A DNA stretch of 64,000 bases from Rhodopila globiformis (GTDB lineage: Bacteria; Pseudomonadota; Alphaproteobacteria; Acetobacterales; Acetobacteraceae), in assembly GCF_002937115.1 (NCBI RefSeq), contig NZ_NHRY01000269.1:1-64000 (forward strand), read 5' to 3'. Made by a program: the position numbers and the translations under genes. This document shows positions 37,695 through 48,001 of this stretch, in pieces (within the stretch, counting starts at the first letter, position 1; each line of letters begins with the position of its first letter). The notes under the pieces were generated by a model. The model worked only from the letters and a program-made list of their open reading frames with translations. It did not search any database and was not told the origin of the DNA.

Positions 37695-39244
37695 GCGGCA
37701 TCACCCGCATACCGCTGCGCCAGCGCCCGCACCGCGGCGGCCAGGGCGGCGGTCTGCTCCGCGGTCAGGTCGCCGGTAGCATCCAGCCGTCGCGCGATTG
37801 CGTCGGCGTGCTGGTCCAGCCACGCCGGCAGCGCCGCCCGGAACTCGTTGATCCGGGCGGGCGGCACGGCGTCCAGCATACCCTCGCGCAGCGCCGTCGC
37901 CAGCGCCACCTCGTCGCACAGCCGCAGCGGCCGGTACTGCGGCTGCGACAGCAGCGCGCGCAGCGTGGCGCCGCGGGCGAGCTGCGCCTGCACCCGCGCA
38001 TCCGGCACGCCGCCGAAGCGTGAGAACATCTCCAGCTCCAGGAACTGCGCATAATCCAGCCGCATCGTGCCGGTGGCGGCGCGCAGCGCCGGCGCCTGGG
38101 TCTTGCCGCCGACACGGCTGACGCTGGTGCCGATGTCGATCGCCGGCTTCTGCCCCTCCTGGAACAGCCGCGCGCTCATCACCAGCTGGCCGTCGGTGAT
38201 CGAGATCAGGTTGGTCGGGATATAGGCGCTCAGGTTCCCCGCATCGGTCTCGGCGATCGGCAGCGCGGTCAGCGATCCGCCCCCCTTCTCCGGCGACAGC
38301 TTCGCCGCGCGCTCCAGCAGGCGGGCGTGCAGGTAGAATACGTCGGCGGGGTAAGCCTCGCGGCCCGGCGGCTGGCGGGTCAGCAGGGCGATCTCGCGAT
38401 GCGTCGCGGCGTGCTTGCTCAGGTCGTCGATCACCACCAACGTGTGCCGGCCCTGGTCGCGAAAGTGCTCGGCCAGCGTCATGCCGGCGAACGGGGCGAT
38501 CCATTGCAGCCCCGGCGTGGCGGTGGCGGCGGCCACGACGAAGATGCAGCGCCCGGGCGCGCCGTGCCGGCGGATGGCGTCGATGATCCGTGCCACGGTC
38601 GAGGACTTCTGCCCGACCGCGACATAGACGCAGATGATGTCGGAGCCGCGCTGGTTGATCACGGTATCGACGGCGATGGCGGTTTTGCCGGTGCCGCGGT
38701 CGCCAATGATCAGCTCCCGCTGGCCGCGACCGAGCGCGAACAGCCCGTCGATCGTCAGGATCCCGGTCTGCACCGGCTGCGTCACCAAATCCCGCTCGAC
38801 GATCGCCGGCGCCGGCTGCTCAATCGGCTGGTGCGCCGCGGGGTCAATCGGCGCGCCGCCGTCCAGCGGGCGGCCGAGCGGATCGACCACCCGGCCGAGG
38901 AAGCCCGGCCCGACCGGCACGCGCACCACGTCGCCGGTGCCGTGCACCGTGTCGCCGGCCTCGATCGCCCCGGCATCGTCCAGCAGCACGCAGCCGATGC
39001 GGTCGCGGTCCAGGGTCTGGGCGAAGCCGAGCTGGCCGCGCTGGAACCGCAGCACCTCGTCCAGCCGCGCCGAGGGCAAGCCGGACACCATCGCAATGCC
39101 GTCGCCGAGGCTCTCGACGCGGCCCAGTTCCTCGATCGAGGGGCCCAGCGCCGCCGCCGCTACCCGGCCGGCGGCGCGGTCGAGCCAGGGCGAACCGCCA
39201 CAAATGCCGGAACAGGCCGAGACAGGCGATGGGTCTGGCGCCAC
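37691..39244 (-). CDS. atpA: N-type F1Fo-ATPase subunit alpha
   Basis: The product is about 517 residues. [20 protein letters not shown] is the P-loop region, and [15 protein letters not shown] follows. SITDGQLVM and [16 protein letters not shown] (with the arginine finger region) are alpha-subunit hallmarks. The true start is uncertain because a composite repeat lies immediately upstream. A GTG at 39244 has GGAGAGAG ten bases before it, and that sequence is the flank of the REP repeat; an ATG at 39265 lies inside the palindrome. Alpha-conserved sequence starts at about residue 18 ([10 protein letters not shown]). Confidence 0.9.
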   Translation of the reverse strand: MAPDPSPVSACSGICGGSPWLDRAAGRVAAAALGPSIEELGRVESLGDGIAMVSGLPSARLDEVLRFQRGQLGFAQTLDRDRIGCVLLDDAGAIEAGDTVHGTGDVVRVPVGPGFLGRVVDPLGRPLDGGAPIDPAAHQPIEQPAPAIVERDLVTQPVQTGILTIDGLFALGRGQRELIIGDRGTGKTAIAVDTVINQRGSDIICVYVAVGQKSSTVARIIDAIRRHGAPGRCIFVVAAATATPGLQWIAPFAGMTLAEHFRDQGRHTLVVIDDLSKHAATHREIALLTRQPPGREAYPADVFYLHARLLERAAKLSPEKGGGSLTALPIAETDAGNLSAYIPTNLISITDGQLVMSARLFQEGQKPAIDIGTSVSRVGGKTQAPALRAATGTMRLDYAQFLELEMFSRFGGVPDARVQAQLARGATLRALLSQPQYRPLRLCDEVALATALREGMLDAVPPARINEFRAALPAWLDQHADAIARRLDATGDLTAEQTAALAAAVRALAQRYAGDAA

Positions 39245-39259
39245 GGGGCGTTCTCTCTC

Positions 39260-39558
39260 CGTCATGGCCGGGCGTGTCCCGGCCATCTGCGCTTCGACGG
39301 CGAGGGGTGGATGGCCGGGATACGCCCTACGGGATGCACACATCTCGGAAACGGTCCGCCGCTGCGTTTCCCTTTCGTCATGGCCCGGCTCGTGCGGGCC
39401 ACCTGTCGCGGCACAAGTGCTGGAATAGGAGGCCCGGACAAGCCGGGCCATGACGATGGGGGAACGCAGCGGCGCCCAGGCAAGCACTTGATTTCACGGT
39501 CATTTCCGACTCGTTTCCAGGATGTGTGCATTGCGTAGGGATACGCCCGGCCATGACG
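39260..39558. repeat. Composite repeat within the N-ATPase operon (atpF/atpA junction)
   Basis: A REP-A palindrome is followed by the CTACGGGATGCACAC stretch, a full REP-B palindrome (39376-39454), and GCATTGCGTAGGGATACGCCC ending at 39558. It is the inverted copy of 30334-30586 with an additional REP-A half. It fills most of the 365-base gap between atpF and atpA. Confidence 0.88.
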
Positions 39559-39609
39559 GAGAGAGAACGCCCCTGCGCCACGGGGAGACGACCCTGCGCC
39601 ATCACGGCT

Positions 39610-40374
39610 TTAGCCTGACGCGCATGGGACGAGGCTCTGCTCATCCTTCGCCAGTTCCTCGGCAATGCGGTCCAGATCGGCCCGCCAGGTGTTGCTCAGC
39701 CGCGCGTGCGGCCCGCGCAGTTCGACGCCGGCGATCAGCGCGGGGTCACCCACGAAGCGCAGCCGTAAGCTGTCGCCGAGCCGTCGCCGCAGCATCGCCA
39801 CACAGGACGCCTGCGCCGCCTCGTCGAGCGGTGCCGCCGTCGCCACCTCCAGCGTCTCGCCGGTGCCCGTAAGGTTCCCCAGCGTTGCCGCCGGCAGTGT
39901 CGCCAGCCAGGCATCGAGCATGTCCAACAGCGCGGCGGTGGCGGCCTGCGGCGGCAGACGCGCCAGCAGGCGGGCGGCGATGGTGACGGCCAGTTGCCGT
40001 GCCTCGGCCTCCAGCGCGCGGCGGATCCGGGCGCGTTCCTGGTCCAGCGTCGCTTCCGCCGCCTGTTGCGTCCGGGCGGCTTCCTGCCGGGCCTGCGACA
40101 GCAGTTCCGTCCGTTCCGCCTCGGCCGAGGCGTGGGCGTCGGCCAGGATGTGATCACCCTCCGCCGCCAGCGACTTCCGGCGGCTGGCAACGCCCTCCGC
40201 TTCCGAGCGGGCGGCGGCGCGGGCGGCTTCCGCGTCGGCCAGCAGCGCCTCGGCGGCGCGCTTGCGGGCGGCGATGATCGCCATCACCGGGCGGAACAGG
40301 AAGCGCCGCAGCAGCCAGACCAGCACCAGCAGGTTGACCGTCTGCAGCAGCAGCGTGGTCCAGTCGAAGCGCAT
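39610..40374 (-). CDS. atpF: N-type F1Fo-ATPase subunit b with delta-like C-terminus
   Basis: The product is 254 residues. One N-terminal membrane helix (TLLLQTVNLLVLVWLLRRF) is followed by a long charged coiled coil (about 35-150). The C-terminal 90 residues (LLDMLDAWLATLP to VELRGPHARLSNTW) resemble the delta subunit, including GDPALIAGVELR. A separate atpH is absent from the operon, as in N-ATPases. The start overlaps the atpE stop (TGATG). Confidence 0.88.
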   Translation of the reverse strand: MRFDWTTLLLQTVNLLVLVWLLRRFLFRPVMAIIAARKRAAEALLADAEAARAAARSEAEGVASRRKSLAAEGDHILADAHASAEAERTELLSQARQEAARTQQAAEATLDQERARIRRALEAEARQLAVTIAARLLARLPPQAATAALLDMLDAWLATLPAATLGNLTGTGETLEVATAAPLDEAAQASCVAMLRRRLGDSLRLRFVGDPALIAGVELRGPHARLSNTWRADLDRIAEELAKDEQSLVPCASG

Positions 40375-40619
40375 CAGTGCACGAACGGGTTGGCGAACAG
40401 CAGCAACAGGGCGATCACCAGGCAGTAGATCGCCATGGTCTCGATCATCGCCAGGCCGACGAACAGGGTGCGGGAGATAGTGTTCGCCGCCTCCGGCTGC
40501 CTTGCGATCGCGTCCATGGCGGCGGCGACGGCGCGGCCCTCGCCCAGCGCCGGGCCGATGGCGCCGAACGACACCGCCAGGGCGGCGCCCAGGATGCTGG
40601 CGATCTGCAGGGCATTCAT
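40374..40619 (-). CDS. atpE: N-type F1Fo-ATPase subunit c
   Basis: The 81-residue product is a two-helix hairpin with the polar loop ARQPEA (39-44). The ion-binding glutamate is Glu60 in LAMIETMAIYCL, with Thr61 and Tyr65 nearby. A second carboxylate, Glu27 in PALGEGRA, lies in helix 1. Two carboxylates are a feature of N-type c subunits. Thr and Tyr next to Glu60 recall sodium-binding rings, but the ion used cannot be settled from sequence alone. Confidence 0.93.
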   Translation of the reverse strand: MNALQIASILGAALAVSFGAIGPALGEGRAVAAAMDAIARQPEAANTISRTLFVGLAMIETMAIYCLVIALLLLFANPFVH

Positions 40620-41311
40620 GGCGGTTCGGGCTCCTCGTCCGGTTGTGCCTCGTGGCCGCCGAGGGCGCCGGCGATGAACACCATTGCCAGCACGCTGAAG
40701 ATGTACGCCTGCACCGCGCCGGTGAGCAGGTCCAGCGCCATCAGCGGCACCGGCACCAGCAGGCCGAGCAGCGACAGCACGATGCCGATGACGAACACGC
40801 CGCTCATGACGTTGCCGAACAGCCGCACCACCAGCGAGAAGGTCCGCGTCAGCGTCTCGACGATGTTCAGCGGGATCATGACGATCGTCGGCTCGGCGAA
40901 GGTCGCCAGGTAGCCGCGCACGCCGCGGAAGCGGATGCCGAAGTACGTGACGGCGAAGAACACGATCAGGGCGAGCGCGGCGTCGGTTTCCAGGTGCGCC
41001 GTCGGCGGCTCCACGCCTGGCGCCAGGGACGACCAGTTGGCGGTGAAGGTGAACAGGAACAGCGTGCCGATCAGCGGGAGGAAGGGCTCCGGCTCGACGC
41101 GCATGGTGTCGTGGATCTGCTGCCGGATGGCGTCGACCACCAGTTCCAGCGTCGCCTGCGCCAGCGACGGGCGCAGCGCCAGGTGGCGGGTCGTCAGCCA
41201 GAAGCCGCCGGCCAGCAGCAGCATGATCGCCCAGGTCGTCACCACCGGCGTGGTGACGGCGACGGGGCCGAGGTGGAACGCGACGGACAGGGTCAGCGGC
41301 GACCTCGTCAT
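40616..41311 (-). CDS. atpB: N-type F1Fo-ATPase subunit a
   Basis: The product is 231 residues with about five membrane helices. The essential arginine lies in LVVRLFGNVMSG (family form SLxxRLFGN), and the last helix carries GAVQAYIFSVLAMVFI. It is shorter at the N-terminus than standard a subunits, as expected in N-ATPases. It overlaps atpE by four bases (ATGA). Confidence 0.92.
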   Translation of the reverse strand: MTRSPLTLSVAFHLGPVAVTTPVVTTWAIMLLLAGGFWLTTRHLALRPSLAQATLELVVDAIRQQIHDTMRVEPEPFLPLIGTLFLFTFTANWSSLAPGVEPPTAHLETDAALALIVFFAVTYFGIRFRGVRGYLATFAEPTIVMIPLNIVETLTRTFSLVVRLFGNVMSGVFVIGIVLSLLGLLVPVPLMALDLLTGAVQAYIFSVLAMVFIAGALGGHEAQPDEEPEPP

Positions 41312-41568
41312 GGCGCGGGCGCCATCAGCCGCACCACCACCGGCCGCGCCGCCACCACGCCCAGCGCCGCGAGCAACAGCGGCAGCGCGCCATACGTGGC
41401 GATCACCGCCAGCACGCCGCCCAGCACCGCCAGCCGCAGCAGTTGCAGCGCCACCGCACCGCCGATGCCTCCGGCGCGGCCGTACAGCGCGGCGTTCCAG
41501 CGCAGCAGCGCGAAGTGCAGCGTTCCCGCCGCCAGTCCCGCGGCGAGCCAGGCGACCTCGGCAATCAT
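41308..41568 (-). CDS. atpR: N-ATPase subunit AtpR
   Basis: The product is 86 residues with three hydrophobic segments. LAAGTLHFALLRWNAALY fits the AtpR pattern, in which the first helix carries polar residues proposed to act in Fo assembly with AtpQ. Found only in N-ATPase operons. Start and stop overlap neighbours (ATGA at both ends). Confidence 0.85.
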   Translation of the reverse strand: MIAEVAWLAAGLAAGTLHFALLRWNAALYGRAGGIGGAVALQLLRLAVLGGVLAVIATYGALPLLLAALGVVAARPVVVRLMAPAP

Positions 41569-41840
41569 CGGTCGTGCATCCATTGCCAGGCGGTCCAGCA
41601 GCCGGCGGCGAGCCCCAGCAGCATCAGCGGGCCGGTCCAGAAGATGCCGGTGCCCAGGCTGCGGTCGATCCAGCGCCCCACGAACACGCCCAGCAGCGCC
41701 GGCACCACGATCATCCAGCCCAGCACGCCGACTTGCGCGAGGTAGCGGCCGAGGGTCGGCTCGCCCTGCCGCATCCAGGCGCGGTAGCGCCGCTGCTGGC
41801 GGCGGATGGAGTCGAGCATGCCGTCGGGCTCCGTGCTCAT
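41565..41840 (-). CDS. atpQ: N-ATPase subunit AtpQ (AtpZ/AtpI-like)
   Basis: The product is 91 residues. Two membrane helices are present (YLAQVGVLGWMIVVPALLG and the segment around FWTGPLMLLGLAAGC), joined by GRWIDRSLGTG. The G-RWID pattern is that of the AtpZ/AtpI group, thought to help cation loading or assembly of the c-ring. Confidence 0.85.
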   Translation of the reverse strand: MSTEPDGMLDSIRRQQRRYRAWMRQGEPTLGRYLAQVGVLGWMIVVPALLGVFVGRWIDRSLGTGIFWTGPLMLLGLAAGCWTAWQWMHDR

Positions 41841-42253
41841 GCGCCGATGTCCGTGGGGCCGTTGGCGCGCAGCGCCTCGATGATGCGGCGGATCGCCTGG
41901 GTGTGCAGCCGCATGGCGGCGACGCGGCCGGCGCGTTCGGCTTCGGCCTCGGCGAGGAAGCGGGCCAGCACCTGGGTTTCCAGGGTTTCCAGGTCGTCGC
42001 CGCGCTGCGCGTCACGAGTGGCGATGGCGATTTCCTTCCCGCCCTGGACACTCAGCACGCCGCGGCGGACGGCGCAGTAGCCGGGCTTGCCGTCGGTATG
42101 GCGCCACAGCACCACGGAGGTCGTCAGCACCGTCAGCATGTCGGCGTGGCCGGGCAGGATGCCGAAGCTGCCGGTCTCGTCCTCGGCCCGCAGGCTGGTG
42201 ATGTCGGCGGAATCGACGACGACGGCGGTGGGGTCGGTGATCAGCAGTCTCAT
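41837..42253 (-). CDS. atpC: N-type F1Fo-ATPase subunit epsilon
   Basis: The product is 138 residues. The N-terminal beta-sandwich has EDETGSFGILPGHADMLTVL, the conserved GxFGILPGH block, and the C-terminal half is helical. In most bacteria this subunit couples rotation and limits hydrolysis. The start at 42253 is separated from the atpD stop by 115 bases filled with a REP-B palindrome; all other upstream-downstream contacts in this part are overlaps. Confidence 0.9.
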   Translation of the reverse strand: MRLLITDPTAVVVDSADITSLRAEDETGSFGILPGHADMLTVLTTSVVLWRHTDGKPGYCAVRRGVLSVQGGKEIAIATRDAQRGDDLETLETQVLARFLAEAEAERAGRVAAMRLHTQAIRRIIEALRANGPTDIGA

Positions 42254-42280
42254 GCCGGGTGTCCGGGGACGTTCCTCCAC

Positions 42281-42360
42281 CGTCATGGCCCGGCTCGTCC
42301 GGGCCACCTGTCGCGGCACACGTGCTGGAATAGGTGGCCCGGACGAGCCGGGCCATAACG
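42281..42360. repeat. REP-B palindrome at the atpD/atpC junction
   Basis: CGTCATGGCCCGGCTCGTCC and the complement ending GGGCCATAACG, around a central GTCGCGGCACACGTGCTGGA. It occupies most of the space between the two genes. Confidence 0.9.
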
Positions 42361-42368
42361 GTGAGATA

Positions 42369-43835
<1,467 letters not shown>

Positions 43836-44315
43836 CTATGGCGGCTCGACGACCGCGTCGGGGTTGCGGGCGAAGGCGCGGATCAGGTTGGCGCGGGAGA
43901 CGATGCCGACCAGCCTGCCGTCCTGGACGATCGGCAGCCGCTTGATATGATGCCGGACCAGCATGTCGGCGAGTTGCGGCACCGGCGTGTCGGCGGTGGC
44001 GGTGATGACCGGCTTCACCATCAGGTCGCCGATGCGCCTGTTGCCGATGCCGATGTAATGCACGAAGTCCGAAGCGAGGTCGGTGCCCTCGGCCAGTATG
44101 GTCAGCCACCGGGAGCGCCGTGCGGTGCTTTCGGCGCCGACGGGCGTCAGCAGGTCGCCCTCGCTGACCATGCCGATCACCGCGCCACGGGAGTCGCAGA
44201 CCGGGACGGCGCTGATGTCGTGCTCGCTGAGCAGCCTGGCGACGGCGGCCACGGTATCGTCCGGCTTCGCGGTCAGTACGGACTTCGTCATGATGTCGGC
44301 GGCGGTGAGTGACAT
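43836..44315 (-). CDS. CBS-domain pair protein leading the N-ATPase operon
   Basis: The product is 159 residues made of two CBS domains: MTKSVLTAKPDDTVAAVARL to GMVSEGDLL, and MVKPVITATADTPVPQLADM to GIVSRANLIRAF. CBS pairs bind adenine nucleotides and report energy state. The 15-base gap to atpD makes co-transcription very likely, so it could sense AMP/ATP for the N-ATPase; that link is inference. Confidence 0.9.
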   Translation of the reverse strand: MSLTAADIMTKSVLTAKPDDTVAAVARLLSEHDISAVPVCDSRGAVIGMVSEGDLLTPVGAESTARRSRWLTILAEGTDLASDFVHYIGIGNRRIGDLMVKPVITATADTPVPQLADMLVRHHIKRLPIVQDGRLVGIVSRANLIRAFARNPDAVVEPP

Positions 44316-44455
44316 GCGCGTCTTCCTTCCGGCAGCGATGATGCGCGGCGGCGGGGGACAGGCTGTTGATTTTTCTCAATCGTGCGGTGCGGGGGGAGCC
44401 ACACGGGCGCTGCGCCAGGCCGCAGGCAGGATGGGACGGGAACGACGGCGCGCCT

Positions 44456-45733
44456 TCACCGCCATAACGAAACGGTAACGGCTTCCGGCGCGACCGTCGG
44501 CAGAACGTTCCGGATCTGAGGCAATGTGCTTTCCCGCCGCGCGCACAGCCAGGCCAGGACGAACACGCCGATGGCAACCGCCGGCGGCGCCAGCAGGTAC
44601 GTCGCGGGATCCATGTTAAGCCCAAGTAACGGCCACACGAACAGAACGGCCAGGGCCAGCCGCTGCCACGGCAGGAAGCCGTGGTCGTGGCCCCAGCGCA
44701 CCAGCCAGGCCATGGCGATGCCGGACAGCACCAGGTCATAGACCAGCCCCACCGGGACCGCGACGGGCGTCGCCGCGGCCAGGATCGCCGCGCGGACGGG
44801 AAGCGACAGCCGGCGCCGCCATGTGGTCCGGACCGCGGACGCCGCAATCAGCGTCGCGGCCGATTGCACCACCCCGGATGCCGCAGGCGGCAGCCCCAGG
44901 GACCGGGCGGCCCCGAACGGGCTGATATACGCGGCCAGGTCCAGTGTCCCGGACGCATAGACGGCGTGGGAACCGGCGAACGCCGCCACGTAGGCGTGCC
45001 ACGTCTCCCAGCCGAACAGCGCCAACGACAGCGCGCAGAGCCCAAGCGCCGCCGCGCCGGCCGCGGCGAACGCCCGCCAATGGCCGCCGGCCGCCAGCGC
45101 GATTGGCAGCAGCAGCCCGAAATGCGGCTTGTAGCAGATTGCCCCGAACAGCAGGCCCGCCAGCACCGGCCGGCGGCCGAGCGACAACGTTGCGGTTGCA
45201 AACAGGGCGGCGGTGAGGAACGCGTTCTGGCCCAGTCCCATCGTCCAGAAGGCCGGCGCGAACGCGATCAGCGGCAGCACCGCCAGCCACCGGCGTTCAT
45301 GCAGGATCGCGCGCATGGCCGCCAGCGCCCAGGCCAGGGTCGCTGCCTGGAACGCAACGAACGCCGGCAGGTACGGCAGCCGCGCCAGGACCGCGCAGAC
45401 CAGGACATAGGTCGGCGGATAGTAGAAGTAGATGTAAGGAATTGCGGCGTTGGCGACCTGCCGCTCGGCGGCGCCATGCGCGATCCGGTCATAGACCAGG
45501 GCGGGCGTCCCGCCGTCCGCCAGCCGGCCCGCGGCATAGAAACTGATGAAATCAGTCGTCGTCGGCTCGCCCCGCCCGAACAGGCCATGCGACCCGGCGA
45601 TCACGATCCCCAGCAGCGCGGCCTCGAGCAGCAGAAGAACGGTTGCCGCCGCGAGCAGGCGCCGCCGCGTGAGCCATGCGCCGTCGCCGAGGCTGTGCAG
45701 CGCCCGGCTGACCGCCGGCAGGCGTACCATCAT
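44456..45733 (-). CDS. GT87/DUF2029-type polyprenyl-phosphate glycosyltransferase-like membrane protein
   Basis: The product is 425 residues with about ten membrane helices. TTTDFISFYAAGRL matches the DFxxFYxAAxL catalytic-loop region of the GT87 family. YIYFYYPPTYVLVCA and LFGAICYKPHFGLLLPIAL (family form KP) are further hallmarks. Such proteins add mannose or other sugars from polyprenyl donors at the periplasmic face. The ATG at 45733 has GGAGG seven bases before it. Glycan target unknown. Confidence 0.8.
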   Translation of the reverse strand: MMVRLPAVSRALHSLGDGAWLTRRRLLAAATVLLLLEAALLGIVIAGSHGLFGRGEPTTTDFISFYAAGRLADGGTPALVYDRIAHGAAERQVANAAIPYIYFYYPPTYVLVCAVLARLPYLPAFVAFQAATLAWALAAMRAILHERRWLAVLPLIAFAPAFWTMGLGQNAFLTAALFATATLSLGRRPVLAGLLFGAICYKPHFGLLLPIALAAGGHWRAFAAAGAAALGLCALSLALFGWETWHAYVAAFAGSHAVYASGTLDLAAYISPFGAARSLGLPPAASGVVQSAATLIAASAVRTTWRRRLSLPVRAAILAAATPVAVPVGLVYDLVLSGIAMAWLVRWGHDHGFLPWQRLALAVLFVWPLLGLNMDPATYLLAPPAVAIGVFVLAWLCARRESTLPQIRNVLPTVAPEAVTVSLWR

Positions 45734-45980
45734 CCATAGCCTCCATCCGCAGGCAATGCGCGATCGATCCGAAATTTTCCTTTGCAGAAAAAGAGTCGGA
45801 TATGCAAGAAAACCCCGCACTCGATCGGCGGTGGCTGCACAACATGGCTGATCGCGCCACAGGGACGCCGGCAGTGACAAGGTTTTTCTGATTGTTCCGG
45901 TCGGCGATGATTAGTTTCGTTCTGATTCGTTCGTTTCGACCCGCCCGCGCCGGCGCGGTGCCTCCGGACGGCTGACCCGC

Positions 45981-46787
45981 ATGCCACACCGCCACCGGAT
46001 CGCGATCGCCCTTGCCTGCGCCGTGACGCTTGCCGTGCCGGCGGCGGCCCGGGACATGCCGGACAATCCCCTGCTCGCCTGCGATCGCGCCGCTGCCCGG
46101 GCCGAGGCCGACTGGCACCTGCCGGAGGGGTTGCTGTCGGCCATCGGCATCGTCGAGAGCGGCCGCGGCGACCTGGGCACCGGCCGGCCCGTCCCCTGGC
46201 CGTGGAGCATCAACACCGACGGCCGCGGCTACGTCATGCCCGGCAAGGCCGAGGCCATCGCCGCCATCCGCGCCTTCCAGGACGTGGGACGCAGGGCGAT
46301 CGACGTCGGCTGTTTCCAGGTCGACCTGTTCTACCATCCCGAGGCGTTTCCCAGCCTGGAGGCGGCGCTGGACCCCGACGCCAACGCGCAGGCGGCGGCG
46401 CGGATCCTGACGCTGACCCGGCTGCGGGGCAATTCCTGGGACCTGGCGATCGCGCTGTACCACTCCGCCTCGCCACTGCTCGGCGCGCAGTACCTGCGGC
46501 AGGTGCAGGCGGCCTGGGCCTGGACGCGGGGGCGCGGGCCGGTGGCGCAGGCGGCCGCCTATGCCGTGCTGCTGTCGCCGGCGGCGCGGCAGGTCCAGGT
46601 CATCAGCGTTGCCGACCCGCCGGCGGCGTCCGCCAACCTGCCGCGCGTGCTGGGACCGCAGGGCGCGACCGGGCCGTTGCAGTGGACCGCCATGCCGCAG
46701 GCGGCCCTGCCGATCGTTCTGGTGCCGCGGGCGGGCGGACGGCATGGCGGGAAGGCAACGCGCTTCGTGCCGCGGCCGGCGGGCTGA
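45981..46787 (+). CDS. Secreted lytic transglycosylase-like protein (SLT domain)
   Basis: The product is 268 residues. The signal peptide is AIALACAVTLAVPAAA. The SLT-like domain starts at LPEGLLSAIGIVESGRGD, with the catalytic glutamate in IVESG. RRAIDVGCFQVDLFYHPEAF fits the GxxQ-N block of family members that also occur next to pilus and flagellar loci. It may open peptidoglycan for the Tad machinery encoded 3 kb downstream. Divergent from the GT87 gene. Confidence 0.82.
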   Translation: MPHRHRIAIALACAVTLAVPAAARDMPDNPLLACDRAAARAEADWHLPEGLLSAIGIVESGRGDLGTGRPVPWPWSINTDGRGYVMPGKAEAIAAIRAFQDVGRRAIDVGCFQVDLFYHPEAFPSLEAALDPDANAQAAARILTLTRLRGNSWDLAIALYHSASPLLGAQYLRQVQAAWAWTRGRGPVAQAAAYAVLLSPAARQVQVISVADPPAASANLPRVLGPQGATGPLQWTAMPQAALPIVLVPRAGGRHGGKATRFVPRPAG

Positions 46788-46923
46788 CGCCGGGGACGGC
46801 GCGTGCCGCGGCCGGCTTCCGCACCGGCGAAAGGATGCAGAAACAACTCGCATCGGCGCCGTTCGAGCTGGTATATTATTACTACGAAGCTACAATGCTG
46901 TTCGTTTCAGGATATTGCGCCAA

Positions 46924-47952
46924 ATGCCACCGGCTCCGATCCCGGACAATGAGCAGGAGCGTCTCACGGCCCTCCGTTCGTATGAAATTCTGGATACCTC
47001 CTGTGAAAGCGCGTATGACAACATCGCCAAGCTCGCCGCGCAGATCCTTGGATGCCCGATGGCGACGGTGTCGCTCGTCGACGCCGATCGGCAGTGGTTC
47101 AAGGCCCGGCATGGGTTGCCGGTCACCGAAACCCCGCGCGACCATGCTTTCTGCGCGTACACAATCCTTTCGGACGAGCCATTGATCGTGCCGGATGCGA
47201 TGTGCGATCCGCGGTTCGTCGATTCGCCGCTTGTCACTCTGGATCCCGGCATCCGGTTCTATGCCGGCATTCCGCTGGTGAACCGGGATGGCTTCGCGCT
47301 CGGCGCGCTGTGCGTGCAGGACTGTCAGCCACGGACCATCGACGAAGCGCAGGTCGAGGTGCTCGCGACCCTGACGCAGGCGGTGGTGGCGACCATGGAA
47401 CTGCGCCGGTTGATGCGGCAGGTGGAACTGCTTGCCGTCACCGACACGCTGACCGGCCTCGCCAACCGGTCCGCGTTCCTGAATGCCCTGCAGAAGGCGA
47501 TCGCCGCCCAGCGCCGCTCCGGCGGCAGGCTGGCCATCGCTTTCCTCGACCTCGACGGCCTCAAGCACGTCAACGATACCGAGGGGCACGAGGCCGGCGA
47601 CCGGGTCCTGCGGGAGGTGGCAGCGGTTCTGGTCTCGACCCTGCGGCAGGAAGACGTCGTCGCCCGTCTTGGCGGCGACGAGTTCGCGATGATCTTCGTC
47701 AGCGGCGACGTGCATGACGGCGCCGCGGGCGAGCGCCTGCGGGTGGCGATCCAGAGGCGCATGCGGGCCTGCGGCAAGCCGGTCACGGCGTCGGTTGGCT
47801 CGGCGTGCTTCTTCGCCGCCCCGGCCGACGCCGCCGCCGCCCTGGCCGAGGTGGACAGGCTGATGTACCAGGCCAAGGCGGCCGGGAAGAACAGGATGAT
47901 CCATCGGGATCTGGCGCCGGATGTCGTTTGCGAGGCTGGCGCGGCCACGTAG
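46924..47952 (+). CDS. GAF-GGDEF diguanylate cyclase
   Basis: The product is 342 residues. A GAF domain (about 20-165) contains the typical CPMATVSLVDADRQWFKA and FYAGIPLVNRDGFALGALCV. The GGDEF domain (about 175-330) opens with TDTLTGLANRSAFL and has an intact RLGGDEFAM active site, so it should make c-di-GMP. No RxxD inhibitory site was found at the usual position. GAF domain ligand unknown. An AT-rich stretch (46870-46895) upstream may hold the promoter. Confidence 0.9.
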   Translation: MPPAPIPDNEQERLTALRSYEILDTSCESAYDNIAKLAAQILGCPMATVSLVDADRQWFKARHGLPVTETPRDHAFCAYTILSDEPLIVPDAMCDPRFVDSPLVTLDPGIRFYAGIPLVNRDGFALGALCVQDCQPRTIDEAQVEVLATLTQAVVATMELRRLMRQVELLAVTDTLTGLANRSAFLNALQKAIAAQRRSGGRLAIAFLDLDGLKHVNDTEGHEAGDRVLREVAAVLVSTLRQEDVVARLGGDEFAMIFVSGDVHDGAAGERLRVAIQRRMRACGKPVTASVGSACFFAAPADAAAALAEVDRLMYQAKAAGKNRMIHRDLAPDVVCEAGAAT

Positions 47953-48001
47953 GCCACGCGCTCCGGACCAACACCACACCGGCGACAATCTCCCCGACAC
48001 G

